Source: Kineococcus xinjiangensis (GTDB lineage Bacteria > Actinomycetota > Actinomycetes > Actinomycetales > Kineococcaceae). From it: 64,000 bases of DNA. Shown here piece after piece: positions 16,401 through 24,456 of the stretch (position 1 is its first letter; each line of letters opens with the position of its first letter). A program made the translations under genes and the position numbers. Below the pieces are notes generated by a model that saw only the letters and a list, made by a program, of their open reading frames with translations, had not been told where the DNA came from and ran no database searches. Location: NCBI RefSeq assembly GCF_002934625.1, contig NZ_PTJD01000002.1, positions 310,001 to 374,000 on the forward strand, given 5' to 3'.

Positions 16401-17552
16401 GTGAGGCTGGACTGGCTCAAGCCTGCCACCGAGGACGCCGGGACGTACGTCTCGGTGGTCTTCGACGCCACCCGCAACGACGAGACCGGCGCCCACGAGA
16501 TCGACCTGCGCTGGCAGGACGCCCGGGAGCAGCTGGTGAAGGCGGGGGCTCCCGCCGCAGCGCTGGACGCCGTGGGGGAGGTGGCGGTGCAGCCGACGGG
16601 GGTCGGTGGGCGCATCGGGCGAGCTGTCGTCGCCACCGAGTCGGGCGTCGTGATCGACCGCATCCTCCCCCAGCCGCCGGTACGGGAGGAGTCCACGGCC
16701 GGCCCGGTGCCGAACCTGATGCCGCTGGTCCGCTCGCTGGCCGACGACGTGCACTACGTCCTCGTGGAGCTGGACCGGGTCGGTGCGGACATCACCGTCG
16801 CCCACTCCGCCAGTCCGGGCGAGGCGCAGGAGCACACCGTCGACGGCGACCACGACGTGCTGCACAAGTACCACGGGGGCGGCTGGGCGCACCGGCGCTT
16901 CCAGCTGCGGGTGCAGGACTCCTGGGACCAGAACGCCGCCACGGTGGCGGAGGACCTGGACAAGATCATCGCGAAGGAGCGTCCCGCGGCGGTCTTCGTG
17001 ACCGGGGACGTCAAGGCCCAGCACTCGCTGCGCAGCAAGGCCACCCAGCGGGTGCTGGAGCTGCTGGAGGAGGTCCCGGGCGGGGGCCGGCACGCCGGGG
17101 TGCGGGAGGACCTCTTCGAGCAGAACCTGACCGAGGCCCTGGAGCGGGTGCGCGCCGGGCGCCGCAGCGCCGTGGTGGACCAGTTCGAGCAGGAGATCGG
17201 CCGGGTTCGCAACGGGCTCATCGACGGCGCCTCCAGCGGCCTGGCCGTCGAGGGCCTGGCGGCGGTGGTGGACGCCCTGCGCCGCAGCCAGGTGCGGGTG
17301 ATGCTGGTGCGCGACGACCCCTCCTCCACGGCGACGCTGTGGACGGGGCCGGACCCGATGCTCATCGGCACGTCCCGCGAGGACGTCGAGGCGATGGGGG
17401 TGTCCGCGCCGGTCCAGGTGCGGGCGGACGCCGCGCTGGTGCGGGCGCTGGCGGCGACGGACGCGGAGATCGAGCTGGTGATGGTGCGCCCGCAGATGGC
17501 GGAGGGCATCGGCGCGCTGCTGCGGTACGTGGACGAGTCCACGCCCCACTGA
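16401..17552 (+). CDS. Rv2629/Balon-type release-factor homologue (ribosome hibernation candidate)
   Basis: The 383-residue protein matches the bacterial family of archaeo-eukaryotic release-factor 1 homologues that includes Rv2629 of Mycobacterium tuberculosis. It has the central VHYVLVELDRVGADI domain, a HRRFQLRVQDSWDQNAA segment and a C-terminal domain that senses extremes (VMVRPQMAEGIGALLRY). Relatives named Balon bind the ribosomal A site with EF-Tu during stress and protect idle ribosomes. I chose the GTG at 16401 because GGAGG (16391-16395) is five bases upstream; the ATG at 16386 would overlap that site. A strong terminator follows. Confidence 0.75.
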   Translation: MRLDWLKPATEDAGTYVSVVFDATRNDETGAHEIDLRWQDAREQLVKAGAPAAALDAVGEVAVQPTGVGGRIGRAVVATESGVVIDRILPQPPVREESTAGPVPNLMPLVRSLADDVHYVLVELDRVGADITVAHSASPGEAQEHTVDGDHDVLHKYHGGGWAHRRFQLRVQDSWDQNAATVAEDLDKIIAKERPAAVFVTGDVKAQHSLRSKATQRVLELLEEVPGGGRHAGVREDLFEQNLTEALERVRAGRRSAVVDQFEQEIGRVRNGLIDGASSGLAVEGLAAVVDALRRSQVRVMLVRDDPSSTATLWTGPDPMLIGTSREDVEAMGVSAPVQVRADAALVRALAATDAEIELVMVRPQMAEGIGALLRYVDESTPH

Positions 17553-17567
17553 CGGGCCCCCGCCAGG

Positions 17568-17618
17568 CCGCCGGCTCCCCGTGCTCCCCCGCTCCGGGGG
17601 AGCACGGGGAGCCGGCGG
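17568..17618. terminator. Strong bidirectional terminator hairpin
   Basis: Bases 17568-17590 and 17596-17618 form a perfect 23-bp stem with a five-base loop between two convergent genes. There is no T tract, as is usual for actinobacterial terminators. Confidence 0.9.
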
Positions 17619-17645
17619 TCTGCGTCCGGGCCCGCTGCGGGTGGC

Positions 17646-18800
17646 TCAGCCGGCCGGGGCGCCGGCGACCGCGGGGTCGTCGAGCCCGGCGAGCCGGCGC
17701 GCGGCCACGGCCCGCACGGTGCCCGCGCGGGCCGCGACGGCGAGCGCCCCGACCGCGGCGCCGCGGGCGAGGGGGGTGCCCGCACCGAGGACGGTCAGGC
17801 CGCGCGTGAGGCGCAGGACGCGGGCGGCGGCGCGGCGGCGGGAGGCGGCCCAGGCGTCCAGCTCCGCCTCCCGTCCGGCGAGGGCCGCGGCGAGCGGCTC
17901 CGCGAGGCTGACGGCGTCGCGCAGCCCGAGGTTCATCCCCTGCCCGCCCGCGGGGCTGTGCACGTGGGCGGCGTCGCCGACGAGGACGATCCGCCCGCGG
18001 CGGAACGTCTCGGCCAGGCCGTGGGAGACGCGGAAGCGGGAGGACCAGACCACCTCCGCCACGCGCGGCGCCTCACGGGGACCGCGGGTGTCGAGCAGCT
18101 GCTGCACGAAGGCGGCGCCGGGCTCGGCGGGGGCCTCCGCCAGGGGTGCGACGATCCGCACCAGCCCGTCCGGCAGCGCGGCCGCCACGAGGCTGCCGGC
18201 CCGGGAGACGTGCAGGGCGACGCCGGGCTCGGCGCCGGCGTCGGCCAGGCGGACGTCGGCGAGGGCGAAGGACTCCGCGAGGCGGCGTCCGGGGCGGGCG
18301 ATGCCGGCGTGCTCGCGCACGGTGCCTGCGACGCCGTCGGCGCCCACGACGTAGCGGCAGCGGAGCCGGTCGCGGTCGGTGGTGACGAGGACGGTGTCGC
18401 CGTCGGGGCGCACGTCGAGCAGCTCCTCGCCGGAGGAGACGTCCACGCCGAGCGCGCGGGCCCGGGCGAGGAGCGCCTCCTCGGTGCGCCACTGCGGCGT
18501 GAGCAGGGCGTAGGGGTGCGGGCCGTCGAGCCGGCCGAAGTCGACGTCGAGCAGGGGCCGGTCGCGCTCGCGCTCGCGCACGGCGAAGCGGTGGACGCGC
18601 AGCCCGGTGGCGAGCAGCGGCGCGGTGACGTCCAGGGCGTCGAGGACGCGGAGGGTGCCGGAGTGGACCACGGCGGCGCGGGAGGTCGTCCAGCCGCAGG
18701 TGCGCTTCTCGACGACGCCGACGGACACGCCCCGCCGTGCGAGGGCGGCCGCCGCCGCGAGGCCGGTGGGGCCGGCGCCCACCACGAGGACGTCCAGCAC
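17646..18800 (-). CDS. FAD-dependent monooxygenase (UbiH/PHBH-like)
   Basis: A 384-residue group A flavoprotein hydroxylase. The N-terminal dinucleotide fold VVGAGPTGLAAAAAL, the mid-sequence VGADGVAGTVRE (DG fingerprint) and VLVGDAAHVHSPAGGQGMN (GD fingerprint) are all present. It would hydroxylate an aromatic or quinone-like substrate with NAD(P)H and oxygen. The GTG at 18800 lies ten bases after GGAGG; another GTG at 18809 is too close to that site. The short A/T-rich intergenic region to recQ contains an inverted repeat that could be its operator. Confidence 0.88.
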   Translation of the reverse strand: MLDVLVVGAGPTGLAAAAALARRGVSVGVVEKRTCGWTTSRAAVVHSGTLRVLDALDVTAPLLATGLRVHRFAVRERERDRPLLDVDFGRLDGPHPYALLTPQWRTEEALLARARALGVDVSSGEELLDVRPDGDTVLVTTDRDRLRCRYVVGADGVAGTVREHAGIARPGRRLAESFALADVRLADAGAEPGVALHVSRAGSLVAAALPDGLVRIVAPLAEAPAEPGAAFVQQLLDTRGPREAPRVAEVVWSSRFRVSHGLAETFRRGRIVLVGDAAHVHSPAGGQGMNLGLRDAVSLAEPLAAALAGREAELDAWAASRRRAAARVLRLTRGLTVLGAGTPLARGAAVGALAVAARAGTVRAVAARRLAGLDDPAVAGAPAG

Positions 18801-18828
18801 GGCGACCACCCCTCCCCGACCGAGGAAC

Positions 18829-18842
18829 TCATCACTTGATGA
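18829..18842. promoter_or_regulatory. TCATCA-CT-TGATGA inverted repeat in the FAD monooxygenase/recQ intergenic region
   Basis: A perfect 6-bp-arm dyad (TCATCA, two bases, TGATGA) lies 29 bases upstream of the monooxygenase start, in a markedly A/T-rich patch between divergent genes. It could bind a TetR- or MarR-type repressor. No regulator gene is adjacent. Confidence 0.4.
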
Positions 18843-18912
18843 ATTGACTCCACCACCTGCGCCCGCCCCCGTCAACCACCCGCCTGTCCGACGGCCCTGC
18901 GAGCATCGGGGC

Positions 18913-21099
18913 ATGACGACGGCCCCCCGCCCGGACGCACCCGCCGGCACCCCCGCGGCCGCCCTGCCCGCCCAGCACTCCCCCACCGACCGCGGCGCCC
19001 TGCGCGCGGAGGCGGAGGCGGTGCTGCGCCGCCTCGTCGGCCGCGCGGACGCCGCTCTGCGCGAGGACCAGTGGACGGCCGTCGAGGCGCTGGTCGCCGA
19101 CCGCCGCCGCGCCCTCGTCGTCCAGCGCACCGGCTGGGGCAAGTCGGCCGTCTACTTCGTCGCCACCGCCCTCCTGCGGGCGCGCGGAGCCGGCCCCACC
19201 GTGATCGTCTCCCCCCTGCTGGCCCTCATGCGCAACCAGGTCGCCGCGGCCGAGCGCGCCGGGGTGCGGGCGGTGACGGTGAACTCCACCAACACCGAGG
19301 AGTGGGACGAGGTCTTCGCCGGGGTGCGCGCCGGGCTGGTCGACGTCCTGCTCGTCTCCCCGGAACGGCTGAACAACCCCGGCTTCCGCGACGAGGTGCT
19401 GCCCCAGCTCGCCGCCGCCACCGGGCTGCTGGTGGTGGACGAGGCGCACTGCGTCTCCGACTGGGGGCACGACTTCCGCCCCGACTACCGCCGCATCCGC
19501 ACCCTCCTGGCCGACCTGCCCGAGGGCATCCCCGTGCTGGCCACCACCGCCACCGCCAACGCCCGGGTCACCGCCGACGTCGCCGAGCAGCTCTCCGTCT
19601 CCGGGGAGCGCACCCTCACCGACGTGCTCGTGCTGCGGGGCAGCCTGGACCGGGCCTCGCTGCGGCTGTCCGTGCTGCCCCTGCGCGACCACGCCCACCG
19701 CCTGGCGTGGCTGGCCCAGCACCTGCCCGAGCTGCCCGGCTCGGGGATCGTCTACGTGCTCACCGTGGCCGCCGCGGAGGACGTCGCCGCCCACCTGCGC
19801 GCGGCGGGCATCACCGCCGCCGCCTACACCGGGCAGACGGAGCCCGCCGACCGCCTGCAGGCGGAGGACGACCTGCTGGGCGACCGGGTGAAGGCGCTGG
19901 TCGCGACCTCCGCGCTGGGCATGGGCTTCGACAAGCCGGACCTCGGCTTCGTCGTCCACCTGGGGGCGCCGGCCTCGCCGATCGCCTACTACCAGCAGGT
20001 GGGCCGCGCCGGTCGCGGCGTGGACGACGCCGCGGTGGTGCTGCTGCCCGGCCGGGAGGACCGCGACATCTGGGCGCACTTCGCCTCCCTCGGCTTCCCC
20101 GAGGAGACCGACGTCCGCACCACCCTGGCGGTGCTGGCGGAGGCGGGACGGCCGCTGTCCACCCCGGCCCTGGAGACCCGGGTCCCGCTGCGGCGCAACC
20201 GGCTGGAGACGATGCTGAAGGTCCTCGACGTGGACGGGGCGGTCCGGCGCGTCAAGGGCGGCTGGGAGGCCACCGGGCAGCCGTGGCACTACGACGCGGA
20301 GCGCTACGCGCGGGTGGCGGCCGCCCGCGAGGAGGAGCAGCGGGCGATGCTGGACTACATCGCCGCGCCCGGCTGCCGGCTGGAGTTCCTGCGCCGCGCC
20401 CTGGACGACGCCGAGGCCGCCCCGTGCGGGCGATGCGACAACTGCGGCGGCCCCGCACCGAGCGCCGACGTCGACGAGGCCGCGGCCGCCGCGGCGGGTG
20501 AGCGGATGTCGCGCCCGGGCGTCGCCGTGGCGCCGAAGAAGCAGTGGCCGACCGGCCTCGCCGCGATCGGGGTGCCGCTGTCCGGCCGGATCCCCGCGAG
20601 CGAGCAGGCGGAGGAGGGCCGGGCGGTGGCGCGGCTGACGGACCTCGGCTGGGGCGGGGCGCTGCGCGAGGTGTTCCGCGCGGGCACGCCCGACGGGGAG
20701 ACCCCCGTGCCGCTGCGGCACGCCGCCGTGGAGGTGCTCGACGACTGGGCGCGCGACCTGCCCCTGGACGGGATCGTCGCGGTGGACTCCGCGAGCCGGC
20801 CGCAGCTCGTGGCCCACCTCGCACAGGGCCTCGCGCGCTACACCGGGCTGCCGCTGCTGACGCGGCTCGTCATCGCCGACGGCAGCGGTTCCCCGCGCAG
20901 CGACGTGAACTCCGCCCACCGGGTGCGCTCGCTCGTGGGCCGCTTCGCCGTGGCGGACCCGGACGCGGTGCAGGGCAAGCGGATCCTGCTGGTGGACGAC
21001 CGCGCGGGCACCGGCTGGACGCTGGCGGTCGCGTCCCGGGAGCTGCGCCGGGCAGGGGCCGAGTCGGTGCACCCGTTCGTGCTGGCCGACGGCTCCTGA
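18913..21099 (+). CDS. recQ: RecQ-family helicase with C-terminal phosphoribosyltransferase-like domain
   Basis: A 728-residue superfamily 2 DNA helicase: Walker A RTGWGKS (K77), DEAH box (176-179), and motif VI YQQVGRAGRG. The RecQ zinc cysteines are C488, C505, C508 and C511. There is no obvious HRDC domain. Instead, residues from about 560 to the end contain GIVAVDSASRPQ and LLVDDRAGTGWTLAVASREL, the second matching the PRPP-binding loop of phosphoribosyltransferases (VDDxxxTG). The helicase unwinds DNA in repair; the tail may regulate or localise it. The ATG at 18913 begins the protein; upstream codons lie in the divergent promoter. Confidence 0.9.
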   Translation: MTTAPRPDAPAGTPAAALPAQHSPTDRGALRAEAEAVLRRLVGRADAALREDQWTAVEALVADRRRALVVQRTGWGKSAVYFVATALLRARGAGPTVIVSPLLALMRNQVAAAERAGVRAVTVNSTNTEEWDEVFAGVRAGLVDVLLVSPERLNNPGFRDEVLPQLAAATGLLVVDEAHCVSDWGHDFRPDYRRIRTLLADLPEGIPVLATTATANARVTADVAEQLSVSGERTLTDVLVLRGSLDRASLRLSVLPLRDHAHRLAWLAQHLPELPGSGIVYVLTVAAAEDVAAHLRAAGITAAAYTGQTEPADRLQAEDDLLGDRVKALVATSALGMGFDKPDLGFVVHLGAPASPIAYYQQVGRAGRGVDDAAVVLLPGREDRDIWAHFASLGFPEETDVRTTLAVLAEAGRPLSTPALETRVPLRRNRLETMLKVLDVDGAVRRVKGGWEATGQPWHYDAERYARVAAAREEEQRAMLDYIAAPGCRLEFLRRALDDAEAAPCGRCDNCGGPAPSADVDEAAAAAAGERMSRPGVAVAPKKQWPTGLAAIGVPLSGRIPASEQAEEGRAVARLTDLGWGGALREVFRAGTPDGETPVPLRHAAVEVLDDWARDLPLDGIVAVDSASRPQLVAHLAQGLARYTGLPLLTRLVIADGSGSPRSDVNSAHRVRSLVGRFAVADPDAVQGKRILLVDDRAGTGWTLAVASRELRRAGAESVHPFVLADGS

Positions 21100-21110
21100 G
21101 TTCCGGCCGT

Positions 21111-21160
21111 CCCTCCGTGGGGGCGCACACCTCCACGGCGCCCCCACAGCCCCCGGAGGG
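21111..21160 (+). terminator. recQ terminator hairpin
   Basis: GTGGGGGCG (21117-21125) pairs with CGCCCCCAC (21139-21147), flanked by an outer CCCTCC/GGAGGG pair. It starts 12 bases after the recQ stop. Confidence 0.7.
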
Positions 21161-21286
21161 GAGGCTGCGGAATGCGGTGCGGTGGAACCGGTCACAGGGA
21201 GCTCCTCCAGTCGCAGCGGCGCGAGCGGCTCCTCGCACGCCTGCGGCAAGGCTTGACCGCAGCGTCACGGGATGTGAGGGTGGACG

Positions 21287-21306
21287 CGATGTTTACGTTA
21301 ACATCG
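21287..21306. promoter_or_regulatory. LacI-type operator upstream of the GH5 gene
   Basis: CGATGTTTACGTTAACATCG is a 20-bp palindrome with one mismatched pair and a central CG, the form bound by LacI/GalR regulators of carbohydrate genes. It sits just downstream of a possible -35/-10 pair, where a repressor would block the polymerase. No LacI-family gene is in the window. Confidence 0.6.
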
Positions 21307-21421
21307 ATCGGGGCCCTGAGTGCGGTGGAGCGCCTCAGCCTCGATGGCCCTGCCGGCTCCGCACGGCCTGGGCGCAGTTCAGACGGACTCCTGTGCAACG
21401 TCGCATAGATTGGTCGAACTC

Positions 21422-22888
21422 ATGACCCCCGCACGCTCCGCCGCACCCTCGAGGTGCTCCCTCCGCCGCCGGATGATCAGCATGCTGGCTGCCCTGGCCC
21501 TGCTCCCGTTCACCGCCCTGGCCACCTCGACGCCGGCCGCGGCCGCGACCTCCCAGTTCCGGGGCATGAACTGGGCGGTGCTCGGCGACAACTTCAGCAC
21601 CGGACCACTCGTCCTCGACGGACTGAGCAGCTCCGACAGCTACGCCACCGTGCAGGCCAAGGCGAATGCGATCTACGACGACTTCGGTCTGGGCATCAAC
21701 ACGGTGCGCATCCCCATCAACACCCACACGGTGGGCACGGCCTGGTGGAACAACTACCGCGCCGTGATCGACACGGCGACGGCACGCGGCTGGAAGGTCA
21801 TCATCGCCTACTGGGAGGACGGCGCCGCCTCCGGTGGCCGGATCACCGACATGGCCGCATTCAACTCGATGTGGTCGACCGTGACCCACCAGTACGGCGC
21901 GAACAACCTCGTCTACTTCGAGCCGATGAACGAGCCGCACGGATACAGCTCCACGGAGTGGCGCAACGTCGCAGCGAACTGGCTCGCCTACCACTACTCC
22001 GCCCCGCCCGGCCGGGTGCTCATCGGCGGAACCGGCTACAGCGAAGACCTGCGCGACATCTGCAACGACGCCCGCTTCAACGCCACCCTGCTCTCCTTCC
22101 ACCACTACGCCTTCATGTTCGGCACCAACACCTACGACGGCTGGCGCACCCACATCACCACCCGCCTCGGCAACTGCGCCTCCCGCGCCGTCGCCACCGA
22201 GTTCGGCGCCCCGATGAGCACCGGTCTCGACTACGCCGACGCGGCCAGCACGAACAACTTCGTCCGGCACATCCGCGCGATGACCCGGGTCATGCGAGAC
22301 AACGGCATGGGCGGCAGCTACTGGCCGGCCGTCGGCGGAAAGCCCGCGAACATCGGCTACGACTACTACTCCATGTACGTCATGAGCGGCAGCGGGACGA
22401 ACCTCAACCTGACCGTGCGCAACCAGTCGGGCGCAGACCGCCTGCGCTACGCCTGGGGTGACCCCATCGGATCGGGCGGCGCGGCTCGCGCCATCGTCAA
22501 CCAGAACTCGGGGAAGTGCGTGGACATCGCCGGCGCCTCGACCGTGGACAACGCCGAGGCCATCCAGTACACCTGCGGCAGCGGCGCCAACCAGCGGTTC
22601 ACACTGACCGACCGCGGCGGCGGGTACTACAACATCGTGGCAGCGCACTCACGCAAGTGCCTGGACGTCAGGGGTGCCTCCACCGCAGACGGTGCGGCGA
22701 TCGTGCAGTACACCTGCGGCGCAGGTACCAACCAGCAGTTCCAGCTCCGCGCCGCCGGCGGCTACTACCAGCTGGTGGCCCGGCACTCCGGCAAGTGCAT
22801 CGACGTTCCCGCCGCCTCCACGGCCAACGGAACCCGCCTCACCCAGTACACCTGCAACAGCGGCACCAACCAGCGCTGGGCCCTGTGA
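21422..22888 (+). CDS. Secreted GH5-like glycoside hydrolase with C-terminal CBM13 (ricin-type) domain
   Basis: The 488-residue protein starts with a signal peptide (about residues 1-42, Arg-rich then hydrophobic, ending AAAAT). The catalytic domain is a GH5-type barrel: FEPMNEPHG holds acid/base E171 and ATEFGAP holds nucleophile E260. Residues about 360-488 are three ricin-B repeats, each with a K-C-(V/L/I)-D opening and a closing QYTC...NQ(R/Q)(F/W) motif, typical of CBM13 modules that bind xylan, galactose or mannan. It is probably an endoglucanase- or mannanase-like enzyme. Base composition is visibly less G/C-rich than neighbouring genes, suggesting later acquisition or selection as a secreted protein. 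Confidence 0.9.
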   Translation: MTPARSAAPSRCSLRRRMISMLAALALLPFTALATSTPAAAATSQFRGMNWAVLGDNFSTGPLVLDGLSSSDSYATVQAKANAIYDDFGLGINTVRIPINTHTVGTAWWNNYRAVIDTATARGWKVIIAYWEDGAASGGRITDMAAFNSMWSTVTHQYGANNLVYFEPMNEPHGYSSTEWRNVAANWLAYHYSAPPGRVLIGGTGYSEDLRDICNDARFNATLLSFHHYAFMFGTNTYDGWRTHITTRLGNCASRAVATEFGAPMSTGLDYADAASTNNFVRHIRAMTRVMRDNGMGGSYWPAVGGKPANIGYDYYSMYVMSGSGTNLNLTVRNQSGADRLRYAWGDPIGSGGAARAIVNQNSGKCVDIAGASTVDNAEAIQYTCGSGANQRFTLTDRGGGYYNIVAAHSRKCLDVRGASTADGAAIVQYTCGAGTNQQFQLRAAGGYYQLVARHSGKCIDVPAASTANGTRLTQYTCNSGTNQRWAL

Positions 22889-22958
22889 CCAGCCGAAAGA
22901 CGATCACGGTCGGCGCGCTGGTCGCGACCTCCCGCGACTGACGACACCGCGGGGTGCT

Positions 22959-23002
22959 GCTGGAGTGGCGGTGTCCAGTGACCTGGTCACGGCCACTCCA
23001 GC
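22959..23002. terminator. Bidirectional hairpin between GH5 and GNAT genes
   Basis: GCTGGAGTGGC and GCCACTCCAGC form a perfect 11-bp stem over a 22-base loop that itself contains GTGACC/GGTCAC. It lies between convergent genes. A smaller GTCGCG/CGCGAC hairpin precedes it at 22921-22938. Confidence 0.65.
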
Positions 23003-23072
23003 GGCGTCCGGGCTTCGACCGAGGCCGGCGGCTGCACGGGGAAGCGGTGGCGGTCCTCGCGCTGCTCGCCGG

Positions 23073-23513
23073 TCACCGGACCCGAGCGCAGGGCAGGGGC
23101 TTGACCCAGCGGGACCACCGCTCCTGCCGGGAGTAGCCGAGAGCGGTCCACATCCGGTGGGCGTCGGTGTTGTCGTCGAGGACCATCGCGTGGGCCCGCG
23201 TCGCGCCGAGTTCCGCGAAGCGCTCCTCGGCGGCCCTCAGCAGCTCCCGCGCCACCCCCTGCCGCCGGAACTCCGGCGCGACGGCGAGGCGGTAGAGCCC
23301 GGCCCGCCAGCCGTCCCAGCCGGCGACGAGGGTGCCGACGATCCGGCCGTCCGCCTCCGCCACGATCAGTGCCCCCGGGTCCCGCTCCAGCAGCGCGAGG
23401 AGCGCGCCGGGCTCGTCCACCGGCCGGTCGTCGTTCTCCGCGGCGGCGCCCCAGAGGCGGAGCACCGCGTCGACGTCGGCGGGGATCGCGGGGCGCAGGG
23501 CGGGTCCGGGCAC
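23073..23513 (-). CDS. GNAT family N-acetyltransferase
   Basis: A 146-residue single-domain GNAT. The acetyl-CoA-binding motif A is RLAVAPEFRRQGVARELL, with the R/Q-x-x-G-x-A pattern, followed by the C-terminal ALGYSRQERWSRWVK strand. It transfers acetyl to an amine on an unknown small molecule or protein. The GTG at 23513 gives the natural first strand (ALRPAIPADVDAVLRL). It is monocistronic and divergent from an SDR gene. Confidence 0.88.
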   Translation of the reverse strand: MPGPALRPAIPADVDAVLRLWGAAAENDDRPVDEPGALLALLERDPGALIVAEADGRIVGTLVAGWDGWRAGLYRLAVAPEFRRQGVARELLRAAEERFAELGATRAHAMVLDDNTDAHRMWTALGYSRQERWSRWVKPLPCARVR

Positions 23514-23642
23514 GCCCGGAGGCTACGGCCCCACCGCCGAGCCGGACCGGCCGGGAGTTGCGGCACCGGCTCCCCGCGGGCGGGCTTGCGCCGTGGCGGA
23601 ATCCGGGTGCGGTCCCGCGCCTCCTGCCGCGATCATCGACGC

Positions 23643-24428
23643 GTGAGCCGGAAGCCGCTGCAGGACCGCGTGGTGCTCGTGACGGGCGCCAGCCGGCGCA
23701 TCGCCATCGGCGCGGCCGTCGCACGGCGCGTCGTCGCCGACGGCGCCGCCGTCCTGGTGCACTCCTGGGCCCCCCACGACGCGGAGCAGCCCTGGGGCGC
23801 CGACCCCGGGGGCCCCGAGGCCCTCGTCGACGAGCTGCGCACCGCCGGGGGCCGCGTCGAGCACGTCTGCGCCGACCTGGCCGACCCCGCCGCACCCGCC
23901 GCACTCCTCACCGCGGCGCGCGACGCCTTCGGCCACGTGGACGCGCTCGTGGCCAACCACGCCCGCAGCAGCGCGCAGGCGCTGGAGGACCTGACCGCCG
24001 CCGAGCTCGACCTCAGCCACGCCGTCAACACCCGCGCGACGCTGCTGCTGGTGCAGGCGTTCGCCGCCCAGCACGACGACGACCGCCCCGGCGGGCGGGT
24101 GCTGCTGTTCACCTCCGGGCAGTACCACGGCGCGATGCCCGGCGAGCTGCCCTACATCGCCTCCAAGGCCGCGCTGCACGGGGTCACCCGCAGCCTCGCC
24201 GTCCACCTGGCGCCGCGCCGGATCACGGTGAACTGCGTCGACCCCGGCCCCAACGACACCGGCTACGCCGACGAGGAGCTGCGCGCGGGCCTGGCCGCCG
24301 TCCACCCGGGCGGGCGCTGGAGCACCCCCGCGGACACCGCCCGCCTGGTCGCGTGGCTGCTCGGCGACGAGGCGGACTGGGTCACCGGGCAGACCATCGC
24401 CTCCGACGGCGGCTGGTCGGCGCGCTGA
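23643..24428 (+). CDS. Short-chain dehydrogenase/reductase
   Basis: A 261-residue SDR with the cofactor motif VTGASRRIAIG. The usual T-G-x3-G-x-G is modified: the last glycines read R-I-A-I-G, as in enoyl-reductase-like or divergent SDRs. The catalytic Y-x3-K is in LPYIASKAALHG, and the C-terminal substrate loop is WVTGQTIASDGGWS. NAD(P)-dependent oxidation or reduction of an unknown substrate is expected. The GTG start lacks a strong ribosome binding site. It converges on the radical SAM gene with a 28-base gap. Confidence 0.85.
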   Translation: MSRKPLQDRVVLVTGASRRIAIGAAVARRVVADGAAVLVHSWAPHDAEQPWGADPGGPEALVDELRTAGGRVEHVCADLADPAAPAALLTAARDAFGHVDALVANHARSSAQALEDLTAAELDLSHAVNTRATLLLVQAFAAQHDDDRPGGRVLLFTSGQYHGAMPGELPYIASKAALHGVTRSLAVHLAPRRITVNCVDPGPNDTGYADEELRAGLAAVHPGGRWSTPADTARLVAWLLGDEADWVTGQTIASDGGWSAR

Positions 24429-24456
24429 CGCACGCCCTCGTCGCACCCGTCGGGGC

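Larger units (their letters stand above)
21100..21421. other. 322-base intergenic region between recQ and the GH5 gene
   Basis: From left to right it holds the recQ terminator hairpin (21111-21160), then about 90 bases without clear signal, a possible -35 TTGACC (21253-21258) with a weak GAGGGT -10 seventeen bases on, and a LacI-type operator at 21287-21306. The last 115 bases before the GH5 start show nothing I can name. No conserved ORF was recognised. Confidence 0.6.

Noticed and set aside
18607-18912. Upstream extension of recQ over the divergent promoter
   Set aside because: It would run antisense through the FAD monooxygenase gene and the operator; the ATG at 18913 starts the conserved helicase.
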